From Eximiradius sp. (GTDB lineage Bacteria; Bacteroidota; Ignavibacteria; Kapaibacteriales; UBA2268), in assembly GCA_937127445.1 (NCBI GenBank), contig CAKZLY010000014.1:67001-131000 (forward strand): a DNA stretch of 64,000 nt. Reading direction: 5' to 3'. Below, one piece after another: positions 26,668 to 36,600 of this stretch. Every line of letters starts with the position of its first letter. Position 1 is the stretch's first letter. The notes beneath the pieces are model-generated. The model was not told the DNA's origin. It ran no database searches and was given only the letters and a program-made list of their open reading frames with translations. Position numbers and translations under genes: made by a program.

Positions 26668-29373
26668 TTATTTATTCCTTGAATTTTTGATAATTTCAAG
26701 TGCTTTGAATAAAATTTCGTTGATATTTTTCTTGATAAAATTCAAATCATAATCGACAGAAATATCAGGCGTGATAGGGCGTCCTGATATTTCTTCGCCA
26801 TCGGGAGAGAAAACTTTTGCCGCTGTTGCTGTCAGGTAATATTGGCATGGCAGAGCAATTGTGCAAATTTCGCCAGCCGAGCCCGAAGTTGGGCGTCCCA
26901 CAATTGTGCCTAACTTATTGTGCTTTGCAATTGCTAAAATTGTTTCGGAAAGTCCAACAGAGCGTTCGTCGCACAGAAAAATTACTTGCTTATTTGCCAA
27001 ACGTTTATATGGCTTAATATTTGTATAGATTGTGTATGAATTTCTGCTTCTGCCGAAAGGTTCGGTGTTTGTCGTAGTAACAATTGGGAAGGATTGCACT
27101 GCACTTTCGGCAAGCAAGCCCAAAAAATATTCCGAAACTTGCGATTTCCCTCGCAAATCAAAAATCAAGCAGGGGTATTTTTCCATAAATTTTGCGATTT
27201 CGTTCAGCTCTTTGTCGGTGGTACGGGTAAGGTCGCAATAAATAGTGCTGTCGCCGAAAATTTCGTATCGCTCGGGGCGTTCCTCGAAGAGTTCGCCCGC
27301 AAGCAGTGAACGAGTTTCAATCGCTTTAATGGGTTTGCCGTTGCGAAGGGCGGTGATTTCCACTTTGCTATCAGGTACGCCCTTCAAAAGCTTGTTAATT
27401 GCAATAATTCTTCTATACGCTGGGTTTGGAACGGTAATAAATTGCTCGATTTGCGATAATACCTCGGTGGCAGGTTTGCCTTGAATTTCGGTGATTTCGT
27501 CGCCTGCGAGCAAAACAGAGGACATATGATTTTTTGCTACAATTAATTTCCCGTCAATGTATTTAAGCAGCACAGGCAAGAATTTTGTTACGCTCGGGTT
27601 ATATTTCTCGATGAGCGCGTTATTATCGTTTATTGGAAGAAGAAGTTCATTCAGGCATTTTTCTAATTCAAGGCTATCGGATTGTTCGGCAACTCTTGCA
27701 ATTGATGAGCGCAGCAAGTTCAGCATTTTCGAGCGTTCATTTTCCGTCGAGGCGAAATGAGCAAGGTAGTTCCATAAATCAATCACAAGTGCAATCCTGC
27801 TATGGCGGTCTGCTGCCGTAGGAACAAAGTCAATAGGTTTGGTTTGTAATTGCGAGCGGAAATTTATGCTGTAATTTGAATTTGCGACGCTATCAATATT
27901 GAGAATTAAAGGTTGAGCATATTCAATAGAATTCTGCAAAGTAATAGAAAAAGTATTCTTAGGGATAATAATCTTATTGTGGTTGGTTGAGAATAATTTC
28001 AAAAAACTATGCTCAATTGAAAATTGGTAGCCCGCACGGGCAGATGCCTCGAGCAGTTCCCAATGGAGAGGGGATTCTTTTTCGAAGTCGAAGATTAGTC
28101 TTCGTGGATTATTGAGGGTTTTCGCATATATTTTCAATTCAATTTTTCTAACCAAGAAAGTGCCTTCGCCATCAAGATTGGTAGCCAGACGGATAAATTT
28201 AGTGTTTTCGGGCACTTTGGTTTTAATCAAGTATGTATTTAGATTGGCAGATTTCACAAATGGCGGTTCGAACGAGGTGAAGCTGATTATGCGATTGTTT
28301 TCGTCTTCGAAGCGGACAAGGATATTGCCGAAAGAAGAATTATTTCCTGCAATAATCGAACAATCTGCTGAAAGTTCAATTGCTGTAGGGTGAATTTTGC
28401 CAATGCTGATTGGCGTGCGTTGAATGGCAAGTGCGGTGCTTGTGCGGCGAGTGTGAGCAAGATTTATCATTTTGCTGTTCGAAACAGCGTTGGCGTAACT
28501 CGATGGAATACCGGTATGCAGCCAAGCATATTCGGGGAATTTTTCGTCGGGCTTGTAGTTTGATTTCTCGTTTAATTTTGCCTCTGGGGCAACTTGATTA
28601 ATCAGAGGGCTTATCAATTTAACAAATTCGTTTGAATTTTTTGCTGATTCGGCTTTTTCTATTCCTGCAATCAGAAAGTTGTTCCAATCAATTTTATCAA
28701 AATAGAAATTTGGATAAAAATATTTGACCAGTCCAAAAATTTCTGCAAACGCAACTAAATTATCGAGAGCGGTTTCGGACAATTTCGATTGCGGCGCATA
28801 GTATTTTGGATCAGATAAAATTAAATCGAAATTGGCATTGTCGATGAAAACGGTGCCGCTACCTTTTAGGGCAAAGCCGTAATTAATTATTTCGGCTTCC
28901 TGCGGGATGTCGAGCGTAATCGAGAAATAAGTCCAGTCGGCGGAAGAGATTGGCTTTTCCTGTGTGCTGAAAGAAGCAACAATATTACCGTCCTTGTCTC
29001 GGACGTTAGCCCAGAGAAAAGCGAAAGAGCGTTCATTATCCATAAAAGTAAGAAAATAAGCACCGAAATTTACTTTGTTGGCACGGTAGTTGTAGGCATA
29101 AATGGATTGCTTGACAAACGCAATAGTAGAAGTGTCCTTGCTGTCGGGCGAATTTATTACAAGCGATTTGCGTCCCGAGTGCGATAGTGAGTCGGTAGTA
29201 ATGATTATGTAGCCTTGCTTTTGTGCGGAATTGCTTGCGTCCCATTGCGGCGGTTCGTAGCCCACTGCGCCCATTTCGAAATTTAAATTATATGGGACAA
29301 GCAAACCCTGCGAGAAACCATTGCTTACTAAACAAATGTATAAAATAAAAATCAATATTATTCTTTTTAACAT
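26668..29373 (-). CDS. Exported S41-family (tail-specific/tricorn-like) peptidase with N-terminal carbohydrate-binding-like domain
   Basis: A 901-residue exported protein with a signal peptide ending near NGFSQ. The first ~190 residues (NFEMGAVGYEPPQWDAS, SHSGRKSLVI, GSGTVFIDNANF) form a jelly-roll-like domain seen on many secreted hydrolases. The middle is unassigned. The C-terminal third is an S41 peptidase: a PDZ-like piece (LAGDEITEIQGKPA), LIFDLRG, the nucleophile region CDERSVGLSETI and GTIVGRPTSGSAG. In Tsp/CtpA the last motif supplies a catalytic lysine (FGKG); here it is SGSAG, so it belongs to the lysine-lacking subgroup related to the tricorn core/IRBP. It probably cleaves peptides in the periplasm or outside. 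Confidence 0.82.
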   Translation of the reverse strand: MLKRIILIFILYICLVSNGFSQGLLVPYNLNFEMGAVGYEPPQWDASNSAQKQGYIIITTDSLSHSGRKSLVINSPDSKDTSTIAFVKQSIYAYNYRANKVNFGAYFLTFMDNERSFAFLWANVRDKDGNIVASFSTQEKPISSADWTYFSITLDIPQEAEIINYGFALKGSGTVFIDNANFDLILSDPKYYAPQSKLSETALDNLVAFAEIFGLVKYFYPNFYFDKIDWNNFLIAGIEKAESAKNSNEFVKLISPLINQVAPEAKLNEKSNYKPDEKFPEYAWLHTGIPSSYANAVSNSKMINLAHTRRTSTALAIQRTPISIGKIHPTAIELSADCSIIAGNNSSFGNILVRFEDENNRIISFTSFEPPFVKSANLNTYLIKTKVPENTKFIRLATNLDGEGTFLVRKIELKIYAKTLNNPRRLIFDFEKESPLHWELLEASARAGYQFSIEHSFLKLFSTNHNKIIIPKNTFSITLQNSIEYAQPLILNIDSVANSNYSINFRSQLQTKPIDFVPTAADRHSRIALVIDLWNYLAHFASTENERSKMLNLLRSSIARVAEQSDSLELEKCLNELLLPINDNNALIEKYNPSVTKFLPVLLKYIDGKLIVAKNHMSSVLLAGDEITEIQGKPATEVLSQIEQFITVPNPAYRRIIAINKLLKGVPDSKVEITALRNGKPIKAIETRSLLAGELFEERPERYEIFGDSTIYCDLTRTTDKELNEIAKFMEKYPCLIFDLRGKSQVSEYFLGLLAESAVQSFPIVTTTNTEPFGRSRNSYTIYTNIKPYKRLANKQVIFLCDERSVGLSETILAIAKHNKLGTIVGRPTSGSAGEICTIALPCQYYLTATAAKVFSPDGEEISGRPITPDISVDYDLNFIKKNINEILFKALEIIKNSRNK

Positions 29374-29450
29374 AACAGAACAAACAAGTTAAACAAAAAA
29401 TTAAATTAACATTTTTTTAATTAATTTGTTCATCAAAATTTAAATTGAAA

Positions 29451-30605
29451 ATGAAAAAAAACTATGTTTATTTAAATAATGCTGCAACTACATATCCAAA
29501 ACCAGCCGAAGTAGAGAAAGCAGTATTGAAAAGCATAAGAGAACTACCGCAGAATGTCCATCGCGGCGGACTGTTTTTTCAGGATAAGATGGACGGTTAT
29601 CGCAAGCGAATTGCAAAATTTTTAGGTGCGCGAAACTACAAGCGCCTGTTTTTTACTTCAGGTAGCACCGAAGCGATAAACCTGATAATGAAGGGCTACG
29701 ATTTGTGCCGACGCCATATCGTAACAACAGCAACGGAACATAATTCTGTGCTACGCCCCTTGCACCACCGGCTTCGTATTAATATGAGCGATGCAACGAT
29801 TGTCCCTTGCGATTCGACCGGATATGTCTCTCCAGACGACATTCGTAAAGCAATACAGCCCGAAACGGCATTAATAGTAATCAATCATTGCTCTAATGTA
29901 ACCGGCACATTGCAGGACATAGCCGAAATTGCCGAAATTGCACGTGAGCACCGCGTGAAATTGCTGGTAGATGCTTCTCAATCGGTGGGAAATGTGGAAA
30001 TTAAAATAGATAAGCAGGGCATTGATATGCTTGCTTTCACCGGTCATAAATCATTATTTGGTACAACAGGCACCGGCGGAATTTATATAAAGGAAAATAT
30101 TTCAGTGATACCGCTGAAAACAGGCGGCACCGGCTACAAAAGCCGCGAACTCGAATACCCTCGCAAAGAACCGCATATATACGAAGCCGGCACACAAAAC
30201 TATACCGGTATTGCTTCTATGGCGGCTGGTGTCGAGTTTATTAAAAAAGAAACTCTGGAAAAAATCCAAGAACACAAAAAGAAACTCGTTTCAATGTTCG
30301 TTGATGAGTTCGAAGGGAACCCTGCAATTAAACTATATCACAGCAAAACAAAAAGCAGCTACACACTCGTTTCGTTCAATATAGAAAATCTTGAAGCCGA
30401 AGAAGCTGCCTTCATTTTAGCGAATTCGTTCTCAATACTTGTCCGTGGTGGACTGCATTGCGCTCCGCTTATTCATAAATATTTAGGTAGCGAACCGTAT
30501 GGCACAATACGTGTAAGCCCCGGGTACTTTACATCCGAAGAAGAGATGAAGCAACTAATCGAAGCCGTCTATAAATTAATAGATTACGCAAAAAAGCAAG
30601 TTTAA
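29451..30605 (+). CDS. Class V aminotransferase, cysteine desulfurase family
   Basis: A 384-residue PLP enzyme. YLNNAATTYPKP at the start, FTSGSTEAINL, TATEHNSVLRP, DASQSVGN and the PLP-lysine segment FTGHKSLFGTTGTGGIYI are those of the cysteine desulfurase/selenocysteine lyase group, particularly the branch annotated as cysteine desulfurase family protein rather than housekeeping IscS. The catalytic cysteine is in RGGLHCAPL. It removes sulfur from cysteine, giving alanine and persulfide. No IscU/SufU or ThiI partner lies nearby. I chose the ATG at 29451; a TTG two codons upstream is less likely. Confidence 0.87.
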   Translation: MKKNYVYLNNAATTYPKPAEVEKAVLKSIRELPQNVHRGGLFFQDKMDGYRKRIAKFLGARNYKRLFFTSGSTEAINLIMKGYDLCRRHIVTTATEHNSVLRPLHHRLRINMSDATIVPCDSTGYVSPDDIRKAIQPETALIVINHCSNVTGTLQDIAEIAEIAREHRVKLLVDASQSVGNVEIKIDKQGIDMLAFTGHKSLFGTTGTGGIYIKENISVIPLKTGGTGYKSRELEYPRKEPHIYEAGTQNYTGIASMAAGVEFIKKETLEKIQEHKKKLVSMFVDEFEGNPAIKLYHSKTKSSYTLVSFNIENLEAEEAAFILANSFSILVRGGLHCAPLIHKYLGSEPYGTIRVSPGYFTSEEEMKQLIEAVYKLIDYAKKQV

Positions 30606-31187
30606 TCAAAAGTGATTAAGAAAATGCTGAACCACTCTGGGTTCGAGCAGCACAGTTAGCACAGCTCCGGCTATTGCCCCAAACATATGAGCCGAATGGT
30701 TTATGTTGTCGCGTGCCTGGCGTTCGGCGTAGAAGCACCACGCGAGATAAAGCACACCAAAAATATACGCAGGAATCGGTATAGGCAGCGGGAAAATTAT
30801 CATTTTGCTTGTCGGGAAGTATAAAATCGAGCCGAAAACAATGCCCGAAACAGCTCCCGAAGCTCCAAGCGAGCGGAAATTAGGGTTGTTTGCGTGCTTG
30901 AAAAACGAGCCCATATCAGCGATTATCATACTTCCTAAGTAAATTATCAGAAAGTTGGTCGCACCAACAATTTCCTCAAATCTAAATGCAAAAAAATAAA
31001 AAGTAATCATATTAAACGCAAGATGAGTAAGGTCGGCATGCAAAAAACCGCTTGTGATGAAAGTATGCCAGGCACCTTCGCGTCGGACACGCCACGGCGA
31101 AAACATCCATCGGTAGTATATATTTTGGTTGCGATACATTGCGTACAGCGAGATAACCACAGTTGCTATTAATATTATAAATGCCAT
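30606..31187 (-). CDS. Rhomboid intramembrane serine protease
   Basis: A 193-residue membrane protein of about six helices. The rhomboid motifs are HADLTHLAFNM (helix 2), GASGAVSG with nucleophile Ser110 (helix 4) and NHSAHMFGAIAG with the catalytic His167 (helix 6). It would cleave membrane-spanning substrates. The native substrate is unknown. The stop lies directly next to that of the convergent cysteine-desulfurase gene. Confidence 0.92.
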   Translation of the reverse strand: MAFIILIATVVISLYAMYRNQNIYYRWMFSPWRVRREGAWHTFITSGFLHADLTHLAFNMITFYFFAFRFEEIVGATNFLIIYLGSMIIADMGSFFKHANNPNFRSLGASGAVSGIVFGSILYFPTSKMIIFPLPIPIPAYIFGVLYLAWCFYAERQARDNINHSAHMFGAIAGAVLTVLLEPRVVQHFLNHF

Positions 31188-31339
31188 ATTTCCCCAAAAT
31201 AATTGTAAACATATATAAAACGAAAGATTTTTGAATAAATTATTGTATTGTTTGGCATATTAATTGATAATTCATATAATAAAAAATAAAAAAAATTTCA
31301 TAAATACAAAATAAATATTAAATTAGAGAAAAGCAATTT

Positions 31340-32386
31340 ATGAAAGAAACGGGCGAAATACTCAAATCAGAGCGTCTGCGGCGCAATCTTTCAATCGAAG
31401 AAGTAAGCCGAGCAACGAGCATTCGTGTGCATGTTATCGAAGCAATCGAGAATAGGGAATATAACGTTTTGCCCGAGGTCTATATAAAATCGTTTATCAA
31501 GAAATTGTGCAATTTCTACGAAATTTCTGATTTAAGCATTCAGCAGGCAGGGCAGTCAACCGGACATAAGCAGAAGACAGAAGAACCGTCCATAATCGCC
31601 GAACCCCAGGAAGCACCAGCGGAAATAGACGCTCAGCACGAAGAGAATCTCGCTGCCAAATCCTTCAAGAAGAAAAAGGAAAAGCCGAAAAAAATCGTTA
31701 CTTCCACCGAAGTTCTGCAAAGCAAGGACTATACGGAAATTTTCAAGAAGCGAAAAGTGCGTTTTAGCCTTAATCCTGTTTTTGTAAATTATATAATTTT
31801 TTCAGTAATTGCGATTTTTTTGTTGCTTGTAATCTATTTTGTGTTCTTTTTCGATACGAAAAAGTTTTTCGAAGAAAAGCGATATGTGCAGGATACAGTA
31901 GAAAACAACCAATCGGAAAGTAACATTGAAAGTAAATTGACAGAGTTTTTCAACAAAAGTGATTCAATAGTTATCAAAGCAGTTGCTCGCGATACAGCCT
32001 GGTTGCGCATAGAAATTGATGGGGCCAGAAGAGAGGAATTGCTGATGTATCCAGGAATGGAGCGTAGCTGGAACGTGGGCGAATTTGCAATAGTGCATCA
32101 GGGCAATTTTGGGGCAATACGCTTCTATCGAAATGATGAATTGCTCGATATTCCGGGCAAACGTGGCACTGTGGTGAAGAACATTAGAATAACTGCCACC
32201 GAAGTGCTGAATGCAAATCCCTGGGCAGACGACCCCACCAGCCGTGTTGATGCAGTCGAGGAAGTTCCGAAAAACATTCGCCGCTACAATGATAATAAAG
32301 ACAAAAAGAAAGGTAATCAAATAAAGCTAATAGAACCTTCCGAACCAATTCAGAAAAAGCCACTAATAAGAGATAGCGTGAGATAG
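31340..32386 (+). CDS. RodZ-like membrane protein with N-terminal helix-turn-helix
   Basis: A 348-residue protein with a cytoplasmic Xre/HTH_25 domain (residues 5-65, GEILKSERLRRNLSIEEVSRATSI), a charged linker with lysine-rich stretch (108-120), one membrane helix (149-171) and a C-terminal DUF4115 domain (about 215-290: RDTAWLRIEIDGARREELL, MERSWNVGEFAI, GNFGAIRFYRND). This is the RodZ plan; RodZ links MreB to the elongation complex. Here the HTH is more probably a protein-binding than a DNA-binding module. The C-terminal tail beyond the domain is highly charged and has no recognised motif. Confidence 0.85.
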   Translation: MKETGEILKSERLRRNLSIEEVSRATSIRVHVIEAIENREYNVLPEVYIKSFIKKLCNFYEISDLSIQQAGQSTGHKQKTEEPSIIAEPQEAPAEIDAQHEENLAAKSFKKKKEKPKKIVTSTEVLQSKDYTEIFKKRKVRFSLNPVFVNYIIFSVIAIFLLLVIYFVFFFDTKKFFEEKRYVQDTVENNQSESNIESKLTEFFNKSDSIVIKAVARDTAWLRIEIDGARREELLMYPGMERSWNVGEFAIVHQGNFGAIRFYRNDELLDIPGKRGTVVKNIRITATEVLNANPWADDPTSRVDAVEEVPKNIRRYNDNKDKKKGNQIKLIEPSEPIQKKPLIRDSVR

Positions 32387-32389
32387 AAC

Positions 32390-32677
32390 TCAATATTTCA
32401 CTACAATTTCGAACTTGGGCTTTTCGAGAGCTGCTTCCGCTTCGATAAATTCGCGGACAACTGGCTTGATGAAACTATGCTGCAAAACGTCCTCAGGCAA
32501 GCCGCGAGCAATAGCGCTCGCTGCAATTTCGGGTGTCGCATTTTTATTGATCAACACAAGTTTTTTTGCTTTTAGCACTGCTGCGCCGCTTTTGAAATTG
32601 CCTTTTTCGCGTCGGACAACCACACCTGAATTTTGTGCGATGTATTCGAGCTCTTTGAGTAATTCCTTAGTTGTCAT
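32390..32677 (-). CDS. Conserved-looking hypothetical protein, 95 aa
   Basis: Small soluble alpha/beta protein (TTKELLKELEYIAQNSGVVVRREKG...) with no motif I recognise. Coding is supported by its own strong AAGGAG Shine-Dalgarno (32685-32690) seven bases before the ATG and by the 11-base overlap with the upstream membrane-protein gene, which indicates translational coupling. No signal peptide or membrane segment. Function unknown. Confidence 0.7.
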   Translation of the reverse strand: MTTKELLKELEYIAQNSGVVVRREKGNFKSGAAVLKAKKLVLINKNATPEIAASAIARGLPEDVLQHSFIKPVVREFIEAEAALEKPKFEIVVKY

Positions 32678-33215
32678 TTGCTTTCTCCTTTCTCATTAAT
32701 GGCAGCCAAGCAAAACACAAAGCAGATGCTGTAGTTGTTAGAAAACTCAAACTGCTGACAACAGTCCAATTATTCCCGACAAATCTATTGTAGAAGAATT
32801 CTTGTACTTCCCAATCGTAAAAATCTCGCACATTTTGCAAAACAACCGAGTTAGCTAGCCGCCAATCCATATAAAACAAATATCCTTGCACCGGCAGAGC
32901 AAGCAAAAGCATAATAAGCGACATCGTCAGCCAGCCGTTTTGCTTCCAGTATTTTCTGTTTCGCAAAGCGTAAATAATCAAAGATATTGCGAAAAGTCCA
33001 TAACCTACGTCGGTATAAATCGCTAAATCGGCGAATAAATATATATTCTGCATTCTGATCGCGTCCGTATAATTATCTTTGAGCGACAGCACTGCTTCGG
33101 GTTTAAAAATATCATAACCAATTGCTGTTCGAGCTAAATTTCCCCCAAACCAAGCAGCAAAACCAATCAATGCCACTGTCAGAAGAATACGCGCCCAATT
33201 ATCGTGCTTAATCAT
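32667..33215 (-). CDS. Hypothetical four-helix membrane protein
   Basis: A 182-residue protein with about four hydrophobic segments (near residues 10-28, 70-85, 95-115 and 150-172) separated by charged loops, and a basic C-terminus (MRKEKANDN). I do not recognise a family; the region between the third and fourth helices (DWRLANSVVLQNVRDFYDWEVQEFFYNRF) is aromatic-rich and would be on the outside if the N-terminus is inside. It overlaps the following 95-residue gene and probably forms a two-gene unit with it. Confidence 0.65.
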   Translation of the reverse strand: MIKHDNWARILLTVALIGFAAWFGGNLARTAIGYDIFKPEAVLSLKDNYTDAIRMQNIYLFADLAIYTDVGYGLFAISLIIYALRNRKYWKQNGWLTMSLIMLLLALPVQGYLFYMDWRLANSVVLQNVRDFYDWEVQEFFYNRFVGNNWTVVSSLSFLTTTASALCFAWLPLMRKEKANDN

Positions 33216-33290
33216 TCATTCCTCGATTTTTTAGCAAAAATATGAAAGAAATAAATATTGTGCAAAGAAGAGTTTTCGACACACGAAAGG

Positions 33291-33638
33291 CTATGGTATA
33301 ATTGTTTTTAAGTATTCTCTTAATAAATTGTAATTTAGCATCTCATAGTTCTTGTTGAAATGATTTTCTTTTAAGGTTCTATATCTATTTTCGCCATCTT
33401 TCGAAAGCCAATAGTTGCCATCGGTGATCCACATAAATTTAAAATTTGTATTATTTTCAATATTAAAATTGTCGATAGTGTTTGTCGATAGTGTTTTTCA
33501 AATCAATGTATTCGTTTTGGTTTATATAATTAGATTAATCTTTTCTTTGTATTCAGCACGTCTGAAACTATGCTCTTTAAATTCTTTTTGGTTAAATTAA
33601 AAAAAGCTAATTTTCGATGCAAATTTAATATAATCCAT
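33291..33638 (-). pseudogene. Decayed gene with type II restriction-endonuclease-like C-terminus
   Basis: Between the membrane protein and the large T9SS gene, the minus strand encodes a broken protein. The last frame (stop at 33291-33293) reads ...FKFMWITDGNYWLSKDGEN...LREYLKTIIP. A second frame supplies SNYINQNEYIDLK, joined exactly to it once one copy of a 13-bp tandem duplication (33470-33482 and 33483-33495) is removed. A third frame supplies NQKEFKEHSFRRAEYKEKINLII just upstream, and an ATG at 33638 starts MDYIKFASKISFF. At least three frame breaks are needed. The F-x-WITDG-x-x-W pattern near the C-terminus occurs in several type II restriction enzymes (DpnII/MboI type), so this may be a restriction-gene relic; no methylase gene is adjacent. 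The family call is tentative, the decay is clear. Confidence 0.55.
33470..33495. repeat. 13-bp tandem duplication
   Basis: TGTCGATAGTGTT occurs twice in direct succession. Removing one copy restores the reading frame of the decayed minus-strand gene across the site, so the duplication is a frame-breaking mutation, probably replication slippage. Confidence 0.9.
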
Positions 33639-33693
33639 CTAATTAACCTTTTAATATATTATAATTAGATTGTTTATGGATGAATCGAAGAAC

Positions 33694-36600
33694 CTACCTC
33701 ACAATAACGAAGCTTTTTTCGAGCCGCCCAAACTCGTTGCGTATGCTCACAAAATACACCGAAGGGGCAAACTGCCGCAAATCTATTTGCTCGAAAACGT
33801 ATCCGCTCCGTTTTGCAAAGCGACGAAAAAATAATTTCTGCCCCAGCAAATTATATATCTCTACATCGACGTCAGTCTCTTCGAGCAAATTTAGTTCGAG
33901 CGTAATATATTCGCTCGCTGGATTTGGCGCGAGTCGCACCTGCATATTTGCAACAGCGTTGCCATCAAATCTAATTTCCAGAGTGTCGGAGGTGTTTCGG
34001 CAGTAGTTTGTATCCTGCACAATTACGTAATACCGACCGGGTGCGAAAGCATAGCAACGATTACTTATTTCGCCAGAAAGTAATGAATCGTTTGCATACC
34101 ACGAAAGCGTGCCGGCTGCATCGGTTTCCAGCCAATAGCCGATCTTGTGTATTGCCGGCTTTGGCGGCAACGGATTTACAAATATCTCGAATGGCGAACT
34201 GTTGTAACGGCAATTGTATTCGTCAACGAGCCAGAAAAAGTACTTCCCAGCCTGTGTGAATTGTCCGAGCAAGCCAATTCTACCATTAGACCATCCGCTT
34301 TGCAGCACTTTCTGAGCGCTTTGAATTTTCGCAAGTATCCGAGCGGTATCGCCCTCACAAATTGGATTTGATGTTAGCAAGATCAAGTTAATTTCTGGGC
34401 TTGCGGGCTTCCATAGATAAACTGTATCGCTTGCTGCAACGCAACCATTCCCCCGAACTGCCGAAACGTAGTAGTTGCCTGCTTTCGAAACCTTTAGCGA
34501 TGTGCCTTTGTTCCCGTTGTTCCAAATGTAAGTATAGTCCGAAATCGGATTTAGCACCTCTAAGGTTACTTCTTCGTCGGGACAGAAGACAACTCGTTCT
34601 GGGACGGCGATTATCGGCTTTTCGGCGGCGCAGTCCCAAAGAGGCAAAGACCAGATGCCACGTCCGAAAGTTGCTGTAAAAAGGGTTCCTGTGCCATAGT
34701 GAATTTCCAAATCGTTAATTATTACGGCAGGCAAGCCATCGCCAGCAGGTAGCCATAATGTATCGTTGAGTTTCTTGTGGAATACTCCAAAGTCTGTCCC
34801 AATATAAATTATGTCAGTTGTGCTATCAATTTCTAAGCAATTGATGGGAACATTGGGTAGATTATATGAATGATTCTCTAATTTGGAATTATTCCAGCGA
34901 AAGATTTTCTCTGACCCGATAAATCCGCCACAAGCAACCCACAAATTGTCGTAAATGTCAAACTTAATTGCAGAAATTGGGCTATTTATTTGCAATATTT
35001 TTGTCCAATTGTCCCCAAAATCAGGTGTATAAAACACATTATTTGTTTTGGCAACAGCAAACACATTTTCGTCGAAATACGAGGTAGCAATTGCATTAAT
35101 AGTAGAACTATCAGAAAAGTCCGAAATTTTCTGCCAAGTGCGACCTTTATCAGTAGTAGTCCAGAGATTTTCATATCCGCAATAGACAATTGTGGGTTTT
35201 GCCGGATGGTAGCCAAAAGCTGTTACCCACGGACGTTTTTCGCTTGATGGGATTTCCATCTTCCCGATTTCTGTATTATAGATATTCCCTCGTTGAGTAG
35301 AAAAATACACAAGCGAAGGGTTTTCCGGTGCAACAAAGCATTCCATTCCGTCGCCAGCCCAGAAAAACTGCCATTTATCGTAGAAATATTCGAAAACGTT
35401 GTTATCTTGCGAACCTCCATAGAACAATTGAGGGTTATATGGGTTAAGTCCGATGCGGTAGAATTGCGTAATACCAAGATTGGAACTTATGTTTTCGATT
35501 TCAGTAAAATCGGGATTAAATCGGTAAATTCCTCCATCGTTAGCAAGATAGATTTTGCCATCATATTGATTATATTTAAGGTCGTGCATATCGACGTGAA
35601 CTTCATTAGCAATTGGAGTAAATTCGTTCGAGTGAAAGCGACCACGATAGAGCCACACTCCACCGACGAAGAATTCATTCTTACTGTTAGGTAAAAACGA
35701 AAGCACAAGATTGAAAAAGCCTTGTGCTTGCACTAATTTACTGAATTCAACAGTGTCTTCGGTGAGTGTTTGCCAGAAGTAGCCATCGCTATCGGATAGA
35801 TATAGCCCACCGAACGAATTAGTATACTTCGAAACGCACAAAGCAAGTAAACGTTGGGGTTCGAGCGGTGTGGTGGCGAGTGCTACGCGGCTTGCATCGC
35901 GCCAGTAATTAGCGAAGAACCAATTTTCGCCTGCATCTTCGGAAATCAGTAAAAAGGCACCCTCAGCCAGACTATAAGTTGTGGCAAAAAGGACGTCGGG
36001 ATTGCCTTCTTTGAAGCGGAGTTCGCGAAAATTAAACCCGTCGATAAGAACTTGCCATGATTTGCCGCCATCGGTAGTTTTTATTATAGAATGGCTTGTT
36101 GCTGCATAAAGAATTTGTGGATTCTCAGGATGGACGACCAATTTTGAAATAAACTTGCCGCTGCTATATTCAATTCCTGTTGGTAAAATTTCCCAAGTGT
36201 TTCCTTTGTCGGTTGATTTAATAATCCCGAGCGAAAAGCAACCAAAGAAACTGCTACCGTCGGCATCACCAGTTGCAACGTAAATTGTGGTCGGGCTTTG
36301 CTTTGGTATGGCAATATCGGAAACGCCCATCGAAAGAAACTCTGTGAAAGGCACGACATCCCAGCTTTGCCCGCGATTTGTGCTTTTCCATAATCCGCCC
36401 GAAGCCGAACCCAGCCAAATTAGGTTGCTATCAAGCGGGTCGAAGGCGACGACGTTGGCTCGTCCACTGCCCGAAAGCCGCTTATCCGAGCCTTTTTGTG
36501 GCAGTCGCGGGCCAATTTCCTGCCAAGCATTTGTATTTTGATTTAAGTATTCATTATTGCGTTTGAAAAATTTGTTGTATTCACCAAAGAAATGAATTGT

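Noticed and set aside
33415-33600. Plus-strand open frame in the gap before the BNR gene
   Set aside because: It is the antisense of the decayed restriction-like gene and has no features of its own.
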